Of a stretch of DNA of 36,998 bases, positions 22,498 through 30,666 are shown one piece after another. Numbering within the stretch: the stretch's first letter is position 1; each line of letters opens with the position of its first letter. The notes under the pieces are model-generated. The model had not been told where the DNA came from. It searched no databases and saw nothing but the letters and a program-made list of their open reading frames with translations. The position numbers and the translations under genes are program-made. Where the stretch lies: contig JBHPHI010000008.1 in assembly GCA_042569595.1 (NCBI GenBank), positions 1-36,998 of the forward strand, written 5' to 3'. Source of the DNA: JBHPHI01 sp042569595. GTDB taxonomy: Bacteria; Patescibacteriota; Microgenomatia; UBA1400; 2-01-FULL-45-11.

Positions 22498-23679
22498 TTA
22501 TTTACTGATCTTGCTAATAACACCAGATCCGATGGTCTGACCACCTTCGCGGATAGCGAATCTTTGTGTTTCTTCTATTGCAACTGGTTGAATTAGCTTG
22601 ACGTTCATCTTGGCGTTGTCACCAGGCATAACCATTTCTACACCTTCTGGAAGTTTAACTTCACCGGTTACGTCTGTGGTCCCGATGTAGAATTGAGGCT
22701 TATATCCTGTGAAGAATGGTTTGTGACGACCACCCTCTTCTTTGGTTAGGATGTATACTTCTGACTCAAATTCTGTATGAGCAGAAACTGATCCTGGTTT
22801 AGCAAGAACTTGGCCTCTTTCGATTTCTTCTTTTTCAACACCTCTTAGAAGGATTCCGACGTTGTCGCCAGCTTGACCTTCATCAAGGGTTTTTCTAAAC
22901 ATTTCAACACCAGTTACGATTGATTTTTGAGTTTCTTTAAGTCCTACGATTTCGATTTCTTCGTTGACTTTAACAATTCCTCTGTCGATTCTGCCTGTAG
23001 CAACAGTTCCTCTTCCTTTAATGGAGAAGACGTCTTCGACTGCCATAAGGAATGGCTTGTCTGTAGGTCTTTCTGGAACTGGAACGTATTCATCTACTTT
23101 TGCCATAAGCTCCATTACGCCTTCTTGTGCTTTGGCGTCACCTTCTAAGGCCTTAAGGGCTGAAACTCTAACTATAGGGATTTCATCTCCTGGGAATTCG
23201 TATTTGCTTAATAGCTCTCTAACTTCCATTTCAACTAAGTCGAGAAGTTCTGGGTCATCAACTGAGTCAACTTTGTTTAAAGCTACAACTAGTTTTGGAA
23301 CGTTAACTTGGCGAGCAAGCAGGATGTGTTCTCTTGTCTGAGGCATAGGACCATCAGTTGCTGCTACAACTAAAATAGCGCCATCCATTTGTGCGGCGCC
23401 TGTAATCATGTTCTTAATGTAGTCTCTGTGTCCTGGAGCATCTATGTGAGCGTAATGTCTCTTGTCTGTTTCATATTCAACGTGGGAAACGTTGATTGTA
23501 ACTCCACGTTCTCTTTCTTCTGGAGCATTATCAATGTCCTCAAATTTCATGGCTTCTCCAAAACCCTTTGCTGCTAGCGTAGTTGTGATTGCAGCGGTAA
23601 GAGTAGTTTTTCCATGATCAACGTGACCAATGGTACCAATGTTTACATGAGGCTTTGTTCTTTGAAATTTGTCTGCCAT
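22498..23679 (-). CDS. tuf: Elongation factor Tu
   Basis: 393 aa GTPase that delivers aminoacyl-tRNA to the ribosome. G1 GHVDHGKT (18-25), G3 around D79-H83, G4 NKVD near 135, followed by beta-barrel domains II and III. The G3 stretch reads DAPGHRDYIKNM (79-90), where nearly all bacterial EF-Tu have a small residue instead of Arg84; the motif is close to that of archaeal and eukaryotic EF-1A. Good Shine-Dalgarno AAGGAG 4 nt before the ATG. Single copy in view, 27 nt after fusA. Confidence 0.98.
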   Translation of the reverse strand: MADKFQRTKPHVNIGTIGHVDHGKTTLTAAITTTLAAKGFGEAMKFEDIDNAPEERERGVTINVSHVEYETDKRHYAHIDAPGHRDYIKNMITGAAQMDGAILVVAATDGPMPQTREHILLARQVNVPKLVVALNKVDSVDDPELLDLVEMEVRELLSKYEFPGDEIPIVRVSALKALEGDAKAQEGVMELMAKVDEYVPVPERPTDKPFLMAVEDVFSIKGRGTVATGRIDRGIVKVNEEIEIVGLKETQKSIVTGVEMFRKTLDEGQAGDNVGILLRGVEKEEIERGQVLAKPGSVSAHTEFESEVYILTKEEGGRHKPFFTGYKPQFYIGTTDVTGEVKLPEGVEMVMPGDNAKMNVKLIQPVAIEETQRFAIREGGQTIGSGVISKISK

Positions 23680-23706
23680 TTTTCTCCTTGTTTTTTTGTT
23701 TTATTT

Positions 23707-25842
23707 CTAATTATCTGCTGAGTTTTTTGATTTTTTGTATTGATCTATAATTCCCTCAGCAATATTGGATGGAACTTCGTCGTAGTGACTTGTTTCCATA
23801 TAATAGCTAGCTCGACCTTGGGTCATGCTTCGCAGTATTGTAGCATACCTAGTTAGCTCTGCCAAGGGCACCAGAGATGTAATTATTCGGGCGTTTCCTC
23901 TAGTGGCTGTTCCTTGAATTTGAGCTCTTTTACTGCTCAAGTCACCGATAATGTCTCCCATAAAATCTTCTGGAGTAGTTACTTCAACTTTCATTATTGG
24001 CTCAAGCAATACTGGGGTTGCATTTCTGACTGCTTCTTGAAGTGCCATAGATCCTGCTATTTTGAAGGCAATTTCACTTGAGTCCACCTCATGAAAGCTT
24101 CCATCGTAGAGTGCGACTGACATGTCAACTAGAGGATATCCTGCGATAACTCCGTTTTCCCACACTTCCTTTACTCCTTTTTCAACTGCAGGAATAAATT
24201 CTCTTGGAACAACTCCTCCAGTGATTTCGTTTAAGAACTCATTGTCTTCACCACGTCCTTTTGGCTCAATTCTTAAATGACAGTGGCCATACTGACCACG
24301 TCCACCTGACTGACGAATGTATTTTCCTTCCGCTGAAGCTTCTGTATTAATGGTTTCTTTGTAGGCAACCTGAGGGTTTCCAACATTAGCTTCAACGTTG
24401 AACTCTCTTTTCATACGATCAACCATAATTTCAAGATGAAGCTCTCCCATTCCTTTAATGATAGTTTGGCCGGTATCTTGATCTACTTTTACTTGTAGGG
24501 TTGGGTCTTCTTCTAATAACTTGTGAAGTGCCATACCCATTTTTTCTTGGTCTGCTTTTGTTTTCGGTTCGATTGCTAGAGAAATAACTGGCTCAGTAAA
24601 ATCAATTCCTTCGAAAGTAATTGGGTTGTTTTCTGCGCAGAGAGTATCTCCGGTTTTGGTGTTTTTTAAACCAACAATTGCGACGATTTCTCCGGCTTTT
24701 GCTTGTTTTATTTCTTCTCTTTGATTTGCGTGCATGAGAAGTAATCTACCAACACGTTCTTTTGACTCGCTTGTAGCATTTAATACGTATGAGCCTGAAT
24801 CTAAAGTTCCAGAGTAAACCCTGGCGTAAGTGAGTCTACCGACGTGCGGGTCTGTTTGAATTTTGAATGCTAGGGCTGCGAATTTTTCTTCGGGAACTAA
24901 TTTTCTAGATTCTTTTTCTTCAGTGTTGGGGTTTGTGCCTTCAATTTCTTTGACATCTTTAGGAGAGGGAAGGAAGTCTACGACAGCATCCAGGAGTGGT
25001 TGAACACCTTTGTTTCTTAAAGAACTTCCGCAGAAAATAGGAACCAACTCGTTATTTATGGTTGCTTTTCTAAGTGCAGTTTTTACCTCGTCAAGTGAAA
25101 TTTCTTCTCCTGATAAGTATTTTTCTGTGAGAGCGTCATCTGTTCCTGATACCTCTTCTATAAGTTTTTCTCTATATTCTTCAACCTGATCCTTCATGTC
25201 TGCTGGGATTTCTCCCTCGACATATTCTGCTCCTGTTTCATCACCTTCCCAAACAATAGCTTTTCTTTCTAGCAGTAAAACGTTGCCTTTGAATGTGTTC
25301 TCTACTCCAATTGGAAGAGCCATAATGACTGGTTTTGCTCCAAGCTTTTCTACAACATCACCAACTGTGGCGAAGAAATCCGCCCCAACTTTATCCATTT
25401 TATTTACAAAACAAAGCCTTGGAACCTTGTACTTATCTGCTTGTCTCCATACGGTTTCAGACTGTGACTGAACTCCCTCGCTTCCATCCAAAACTGTTAC
25501 TCCTCCATCCAAAACCCTTAAAGACCTTTCGACTTCGGCTGTAAAATCAACGTGTCCTGGGGTATCAATAATATTAATTCTGTAATTTTCTTTTGGAAGC
25601 GTGGTTTCTAATACTGGTGTCCAAAATGCGGTGGTGGCGGCAGACATGATGGTAATACCACGCTCTTTTTCTTGTTCCATCCAGTCCATTTGAGTGTCAC
25701 CCTCATGAACTTCACCTATTTTGTAGGTTTTTCCGGTGTAATATAAAATTCTTTCTGTGGTAGTGGTTTTTCCAGCATCAATATGGGCTATGATCCCAAT
25801 ATTTCTAATTCTTTCAAGAGGAATTTGGGGTGTGTCTGACAT
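23707..25842 (-). CDS. fusA: Elongation factor G
   Basis: 711 aa translocase GTPase with full domain set. G1 AHIDAGKT (19-26), EKERGITI switch I, DTPGHVDF switch II, NKMD G4. Domains II (~310-400), III, IV (~480-600, with the ...IRQSGGRGQYGH stretch that enters the A site) and V are all recognisable. Shine-Dalgarno AAGGA upstream. Third gene of the rpsL-rpsG-fusA-tuf operon. Confidence 0.98.
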   Translation of the reverse strand: MSDTPQIPLERIRNIGIIAHIDAGKTTTTERILYYTGKTYKIGEVHEGDTQMDWMEQEKERGITIMSAATTAFWTPVLETTLPKENYRINIIDTPGHVDFTAEVERSLRVLDGGVTVLDGSEGVQSQSETVWRQADKYKVPRLCFVNKMDKVGADFFATVGDVVEKLGAKPVIMALPIGVENTFKGNVLLLERKAIVWEGDETGAEYVEGEIPADMKDQVEEYREKLIEEVSGTDDALTEKYLSGEEISLDEVKTALRKATINNELVPIFCGSSLRNKGVQPLLDAVVDFLPSPKDVKEIEGTNPNTEEKESRKLVPEEKFAALAFKIQTDPHVGRLTYARVYSGTLDSGSYVLNATSESKERVGRLLLMHANQREEIKQAKAGEIVAIVGLKNTKTGDTLCAENNPITFEGIDFTEPVISLAIEPKTKADQEKMGMALHKLLEEDPTLQVKVDQDTGQTIIKGMGELHLEIMVDRMKREFNVEANVGNPQVAYKETINTEASAEGKYIRQSGGRGQYGHCHLRIEPKGRGEDNEFLNEITGGVVPREFIPAVEKGVKEVWENGVIAGYPLVDMSVALYDGSFHEVDSSEIAFKIAGSMALQEAVRNATPVLLEPIMKVEVTTPEDFMGDIIGDLSSKRAQIQGTATRGNARIITSLVPLAELTRYATILRSMTQGRASYYMETSHYDEVPSNIAEGIIDQYKKSKNSADN

Positions 25843-25869
25843 GCCTATCCTTATCTAATCTGATAAATA

Positions 25870-26346
25870 CTACCATCTGAAGTGGGCGAAGGCTTTGTTG
25901 GCATCGGCCATCTTGTGAGAGGTGGTTTTCTTTTGAATTGCTCTACCTTCGTTTGTAGAAGCACCGATAATCTCAGTGGCGAGCTTTTCCATATATGTGT
26001 GATGTTCTTTGTTGGGAAGTTTTTGAGCTTCGGTAACTAACCATCGGATAGCTAGGCTGTTTGCTCTATGGGTTTTAACTGGCATTGGAACTTGATATGC
26101 AGCTCCACCTACTCTTCTTGACCTAACTTCCATTTGAGGACTAATGTTTTTTAAGGCTATCTCTAATACTTCAAGTGGATCTTTTTTGGTTTTGGATTTA
26201 ATGATATCAAAGGCACCATAAACATGTTTTTCTGCTACGGCTTTTTTTCCGCTAATCATACTTCTGTTTATAAGTTTAGTAACTAAACGACTGTTATAAA
26301 CTGGGTCTTTTTCTATAATTCTTTTTTTGACTGATTTTCCTCTCAT
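25870..26346 (-). CDS. rpsG: Small ribosomal subunit protein uS7
   Basis: 158 aa. Contains SRLVTKLINRSMISGKKAVAE, VRSRRVGGAAYQVPMPV and the C-terminal KMADANKAFAHFRW. Primary binder of the 16S 3' domain. Its Shine-Dalgarno AAAGGAG is made from the last codons of rpsL (6 nt gap), so the two are tightly coupled. Confidence 0.98.
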   Translation of the reverse strand: MRGKSVKKRIIEKDPVYNSRLVTKLINRSMISGKKAVAEKHVYGAFDIIKSKTKKDPLEVLEIALKNISPQMEVRSRRVGGAAYQVPMPVKTHRANSLAIRWLVTEAQKLPNKEHHTYMEKLATEIIGASTNEGRAIQKKTTSHKMADANKAFAHFRW

Positions 26347-26352
26347 AATTCT

Positions 26353-26793
26353 TTACTCCTTTGAGGCAGTTTTTTTTGCTCCTGCTTTATCTTTTCTAGT
26401 TCCATATTTACTTCTGGCTTTCTTACGACCCTCAACGCCAGCGCAGTCGTATTTGCCTCGAACAATGTGGTATTTAACTCCTGGAAGATCTTTTACACGC
26501 CCACCTCTTATCATAACGATTGAATGTTCTGCTAAGTTGTGTCCTTCTCCTTGAATATATGCTGTTACCTCTTGTCTGTTGCTTAATCTAACACGAGCAA
26601 CTTTTCTAAGTGCTGAGTTGGGTTTTTTAGGAGTCATGGTTTTTACAACAACACAGACACCTCTCTTTTGAGGGTTTATTGTTGAGGAAGGTTTGTTTTT
26701 CAAGGTATTGTAGCTTTTTCTCAAGGCTGTGCCTTTAACCCTTTTTGGTTTAACTTTCCTACCTTTTCTTACAAGTTGGTTTATGGTTGGCAT
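26353..26793 (-). CDS. rpsL: Small ribosomal subunit protein uS12
   Basis: 146 aa. Carries the decoding-site motifs TPKKPNSALRK (lysine equivalent to K43) and GGRVKDLPGVKYH (equivalent to K88); both positions are wild type for streptomycin sensitivity. About 13 extra residues before NPQKRGVC match the insertion common in Gram-positive S12, and a basic/Ala tail extends the C-terminus. First gene of the str operon, with its own promoter and a terminator-like hairpin in the leader. No good Shine-Dalgarno. Confidence 0.98.
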   Translation of the reverse strand: MPTINQLVRKGRKVKPKRVKGTALRKSYNTLKNKPSSTINPQKRGVCVVVKTMTPKKPNSALRKVARVRLSNRQEVTAYIQGEGHNLAEHSIVMIRGGRVKDLPGVKYHIVRGKYDCAGVEGRKKARSKYGTRKDKAGAKKTASKE

Positions 26794-26824
26794 AATGTTT
26801 TCTTTTTACTAATAATTTATTTCA

Positions 26825-26850
26825 CAAAAAAGGCGGCAAAAACCGCCTTT
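26825..26850 (-). terminator. Strong intrinsic-terminator-like hairpin in the rpsL leader
   Basis: AAAGGCGG and CCGCCTTT (26843-26850 and 26829-26836) form an 8-bp perfect stem with a 6-nt loop, followed by a T-run (26825-26831, overlapping the stem). It ends ~32 nt before the rpsL ATG and lies between the predicted rpsL promoter and the gene, so it can end both rpoBC read-through and the operon's own transcript. A further 8-bp stem (26863-26870 with 26888-26895) lies upstream in the leader. Confidence 0.75.
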
Positions 26851-26906
26851 AACGATTCTTGCAAGTCTTTTATTGTTATGTGACTTTAAAGACTTTCACG
26901 TTGTGT

Positions 26907-26935
26907 ATTTTACTCTCGTAAGGCATTCTTGTAAA
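26907..26935 (-). promoter_or_regulatory. Predicted sigma70-type promoter of the rpsL-rpsG-fusA-tuf operon
   Basis: Minus-strand TTTACA (26930-26935) and TAAAAT (26907-26912), each 5 of 6 to consensus and 17 nt apart. The predicted transcript starts near 26900, giving a ~107-nt leader that contains the terminator-like hairpin. A 7-bp inverted repeat AGGCATT-n6-AATGCCT (26921-26940) has the -35 in its loop and may be an operator. Confidence 0.6.
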
Positions 26936-26953
26936 TGCCTCAAGTGCATACAC

Positions 26954-29900
26954 TTATTTTAATCTTGCTCTCTCGGGCGTGCTTGGTATTAGTCTACCAA
27001 TAATCACATTTTCTTTAAGTCCCCTCAAGTTGTCTACTTGGCCTCTTAGAGCAGCGTCAGTTAACACATTAGTGGTTTCCTGGAATGAAGCTGCTGACAT
27101 CCATGAGTCTGTATGTAAACTGGCTCTGCTAATTCCTAAGATTATTACTTGAGCAGTAGCTGGCTCTCCTCCTTCAGCGAGAATGTTTTCATTTTCGCTT
27201 TCGAAAGCTGCTCTACTTACAACCTCTCCTGGAAGCAAACTTGTGTCTCCGGATGATTCGACTTTTACTTTGTCGCTCATCTTATTAATCACAACTTCAA
27301 AGTGCTTGTCGTTGATTGGAATACCCTGAGACTCATAAACTGCCTGAATTTCTTCAAGTAAATACTCTTGGGCTGATTTTATTCCTCTGATTTTTGTAAT
27401 ATCTTTTACGTTTAAGCTTCCTGAAGAAAGCTGTGATCCTGTACCAACTAGGTCTCCGGTCTGAACATTTAAGACTCCCGTAAGAGGAATTGTGTATGAT
27501 TTTTCTTCTTCTGTTTTGTCAGTTGGTTGAATAGTAATAACATACCCAGACTTGGTTTCTTCCACATCAACCTTTCCTGCTACTTCTGCAAGTGGTGCAA
27601 GATTTTTTGGATTTCTTACTTCGAATAATTCATCTACTCTTGGAAGGCCTTGAGTAACATCTAGACCAACAATACCCCCTGCGTGTTTTACACGCATTGT
27701 AAGCTGTGTTCCTGGTTCTCCAACAGATTGTGCTGCAACTACCCCAACAGGTGAGCCTAACTCAACAAGATCTTTGGTAGAAAAGTCCCAACCATAACAG
27801 TTTGCACAAATACCATGTCTTAATTCACAAACCAATGGTGATCGTACTGAAACTTTGTCTACGCTGGCTTTTTCTATCTTTTTTGCAATTGTTTCTGTAA
27901 TAATTTTGCCTTTTTTGATTAAGACTTTTTTGGTTTTTGAGGCGGTTACCTGCTTGGCTACAACTCTGCCTGTAATTCTGTTTACAAAAGACTTTTCTCT
28001 CTTGCCTTCTCTGATGATTTCTATGAATTCTTTAGAACCACAATCTTCGGACCTTATTATTGAGTCGTGGGCTACATCTACCAAACGTCTAGTAAGGTAT
28101 CCTGCGTCAGCTGTTTTTAGAGCTGAATCAGTCAAACCTTTTCTGGATCCTCTAGAAGAAGTAACGTATTCAAAAATTGAAAGACCTTCTCTAAAGTTAC
28201 TCTTTGTTGGTAGTTCAACAATTTTTCCAAGAGGATCTACGACTAGACCTCTCATGGCACTTAATTGTTTTACCTGATCTCTACTAGCACGAGTTCCTCC
28301 GGAGTTAATCATGATTTTGACAGCATTTCCTGGAAGAAATTTGTCCCAGGTTTTGTCAGCTATTTCTTCGGTAGTATCAATCCAAATTTCATTGGTAAGA
28401 CGTTTCTTTTCCTCTTCGGTTATAAGACCTTGTCTGTAGTTTTCTTGAATAGCTTCTGCTTTTTTGTTGGCTTCTTCAATAAGACCGTCTTTTTCTTCAA
28501 TCATCTCATTGTCGGAAACGGCAACGGAGAGTCCTGAAATTGTAGCTCCATCAAAACCAAAGTTTTTGATGTTATCTATTAATTCAGCGGTCTCATCAGC
28601 GGAAAATTGCTTTATTGAGTCTCTAATAATCCCTTTAATAGCTCCAGCATTTATTTCTTTATTAATAAATCTCAAGCTTTCTGGAAGAATGTTGTTGAAT
28701 TGGATTCTTCCTATGGAAGATTCAATTATTTCAACCTCTTTCTTTTTGTTTGTGACTCTGACTTTAATTTGTTGTCTTAGGTCAATTTTTCCTGATTGAT
28801 ATGCAGTCTCAGCTTCGGATGTGCTGGTAAATATAGTGCCTATTTCTTCAATTCTTTCATCGATGGAGGTCATATAATAACAACCCATTGCCATTTCCTT
28901 GTTTGGAACGGTAATTGGAGATCCATCAGCTGGTTTTAGAAGATTGCTTTGAGCCAACATCAACCTCTTTGATTCTTCTCTAGAATTAATACTTAAAGGT
29001 ACGTGGACTGCCATTTGATCTCCATCAAAGTCAGCGTTGTATCCCGCACAAACACAAGGATGAATACTAATTGCATTCCCCTCAATAAGAACTGGGTAAA
29101 ATGCTTGGATACCTAGCTTGTGTAAAGTAGGTGCACGATTTAGAAGAACTGGATGATTCTTTATTACTTTTTCAAGAATATCGTATACCTCGGGATCCCT
29201 GTTTTCGATAATGTTTTTGGCTGACTTAACATTTGGAGCTGTTCCAAGTTTGATTAATTCTCTTAAAACAAATGGTTTGAACATTTCCAAAGCCATGTCT
29301 TTTGGTAAACCACATTGGTTTAGTTTTAACTCAGGACCAACAACAATAACTGAACGACCAGAGTAATCTACTCTTTTTCCAAGTAGGTTTTGTCTAAATC
29401 TTCCTTGCTTGCCTCTCAACATTTCTGAAAGAGATCTTAGCTCTCTTCTTCTTCGTCTGGTTGTAGTTCTTGATTGGCTTGAATCAATGAGTGAGTCTAC
29501 AGCTTCTTGGAGCATTCTCTTTTCATTTCTTAAAATGATTTCTGGAGCACCAAGATCTATTAAGTGTTTTAATCTGTTGTTCCTGTTAATAACTCTTCTA
29601 TAAAGATCATTTAAGTCTGAGCTTGCAAATCTCCCTCCTGAAAGTTGAACCATTGGACGAAGGTCTGGTGGAATAACTGGAAGCATCTTCATAATCATCC
29701 ATTCTGGATTTATGCCTGCCAACTTAATTCCTTCTACTACTCTTAGTCTTTTTGTAGCTTTGACATGCTTTGCTCCTGTGGTGGTTCTGCTTTCTTCTCT
29801 TAGTTTTGCTGTGAGCTTCTCAACATCAATTTTTCTAACTAACTCTAATAAAGCCTCTGCTCCCATTCCTACTTCTATGTGATCGGAAGCTTCATATTCC

Positions 29901-30655
29901 CAAAGCTTTAGGTATTCATCTTCTGTTAAGATGGCTTTAACTTTGAGTTTTTTCACCATGTCTTTGACGGTTTTATAGACTGTGTCAGCATTGTCACTTT
30001 CAGAACTAAGTCTTTCCTTAATACCTTGAATTGCTTGTTTGCTTTTGATGGTGGCTTCAGACACCTTAAGCTCTTGTTGTTCCTTAGACTTGATTTGTTC
30101 TTTTATTATTTTTATAGCTGTTTTTAGGTTTTTCTTTTCGTTTTCAATATCATCTTTTGCTTTAGCTTTAAGATCTTCTTTTATACCTTCAAGTTTTTCC
30201 TCAAGAGAATTCATAATCTCAACTCTTTTGTCTCTGTCTACAGACAAAACAACATATTGAGAAAAGTAGATAATATTGGCAAGATTTCTTGGTGAAATAT
30301 CTAGAATCAGTGAAAGTTTGGAAGGGGCTCCCTTGAAGAACCAAACGTGAGCTACTGGAGCTGCAAGGTTTAGATGGCCCATTCTCTCTCTTCTAACCCT
30401 GCTCTGGGTTACTTCAACGCCACACTTGTCACAAATTATTCCTCTATATCTGATTCTTTTATATTTTCCACAATAACATTCCCAATCTTTTGTTGGTCCA
30501 AATATTTTTTCGCAGAATAAGCCATCCTTTTCTGGTTTTAGGGTTCTGTAGTTTATAGTTTCCGGCTTGGTCACCTCTCCGTGCGACCATGACTTGACTG
30601 TTTCTGATGAAGCTAGTCTTATTTGAATGCCTGAGAAATCAACAATATTTTTCAT
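26954..30655 (-). CDS. rpoC: RNA polymerase subunit beta'
   Basis: 1233 aa. First zinc site C60, C62, C75, C78; catalytic NADFDGD with Asp542, 544 and 546; second zinc site including CELRHGICANCYG. Compared with B. subtilis RpoC from memory, about 90 extra residues of Lys/Glu-rich predicted coiled coil (~145-240) are inserted between the YFSQYVVLSVD and ILTEDEYLKLWEYE stretches, at the place where Thermus beta' has its own insertion. The lid loop reads RTTTRRRRRELRS, unusually Arg-rich where a Gly/Pro-rich loop is normal. Shine-Dalgarno AAAGGA; 11 nt after rpoB. Confidence 0.98.
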   Translation of the reverse strand: MKNIVDFSGIQIRLASSETVKSWSHGEVTKPETINYRTLKPEKDGLFCEKIFGPTKDWECYCGKYKRIRYRGIICDKCGVEVTQSRVRRERMGHLNLAAPVAHVWFFKGAPSKLSLILDISPRNLANIIYFSQYVVLSVDRDKRVEIMNSLEEKLEGIKEDLKAKAKDDIENEKKNLKTAIKIIKEQIKSKEQQELKVSEATIKSKQAIQGIKERLSSESDNADTVYKTVKDMVKKLKVKAILTEDEYLKLWEYEASDHIEVGMGAEALLELVRKIDVEKLTAKLREESRTTTGAKHVKATKRLRVVEGIKLAGINPEWMIMKMLPVIPPDLRPMVQLSGGRFASSDLNDLYRRVINRNNRLKHLIDLGAPEIILRNEKRMLQEAVDSLIDSSQSRTTTRRRRRELRSLSEMLRGKQGRFRQNLLGKRVDYSGRSVIVVGPELKLNQCGLPKDMALEMFKPFVLRELIKLGTAPNVKSAKNIIENRDPEVYDILEKVIKNHPVLLNRAPTLHKLGIQAFYPVLIEGNAISIHPCVCAGYNADFDGDQMAVHVPLSINSREESKRLMLAQSNLLKPADGSPITVPNKEMAMGCYYMTSIDERIEEIGTIFTSTSEAETAYQSGKIDLRQQIKVRVTNKKKEVEIIESSIGRIQFNNILPESLRFINKEINAGAIKGIIRDSIKQFSADETAELIDNIKNFGFDGATISGLSVAVSDNEMIEEKDGLIEEANKKAEAIQENYRQGLITEEEKKRLTNEIWIDTTEEIADKTWDKFLPGNAVKIMINSGGTRASRDQVKQLSAMRGLVVDPLGKIVELPTKSNFREGLSIFEYVTSSRGSRKGLTDSALKTADAGYLTRRLVDVAHDSIIRSEDCGSKEFIEIIREGKREKSFVNRITGRVVAKQVTASKTKKVLIKKGKIITETIAKKIEKASVDKVSVRSPLVCELRHGICANCYGWDFSTKDLVELGSPVGVVAAQSVGEPGTQLTMRVKHAGGIVGLDVTQGLPRVDELFEVRNPKNLAPLAEVAGKVDVEETKSGYVITIQPTDKTEEEKSYTIPLTGVLNVQTGDLVGTGSQLSSGSLNVKDITKIRGIKSAQEYLLEEIQAVYESQGIPINDKHFEVVINKMSDKVKVESSGDTSLLPGEVVSRAAFESENENILAEGGEPATAQVIILGISRASLHTDSWMSAASFQETTNVLTDAALRGQVDNLRGLKENVIIGRLIPSTPERARLK

Positions 30656-30666
30656 TTTTTTCCTTT

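Noticed and set aside
22964..23341. Plus-strand open frame (125 codons) opposite tuf
   Set aside because: Mirror of EF-Tu codons; Ser/Thr/Leu-rich shadow, no independent evidence.
27855..28277. Plus-strand open frame (140 codons) opposite rpoC
   Set aside because: Antisense to conserved beta' regions; no start signal.
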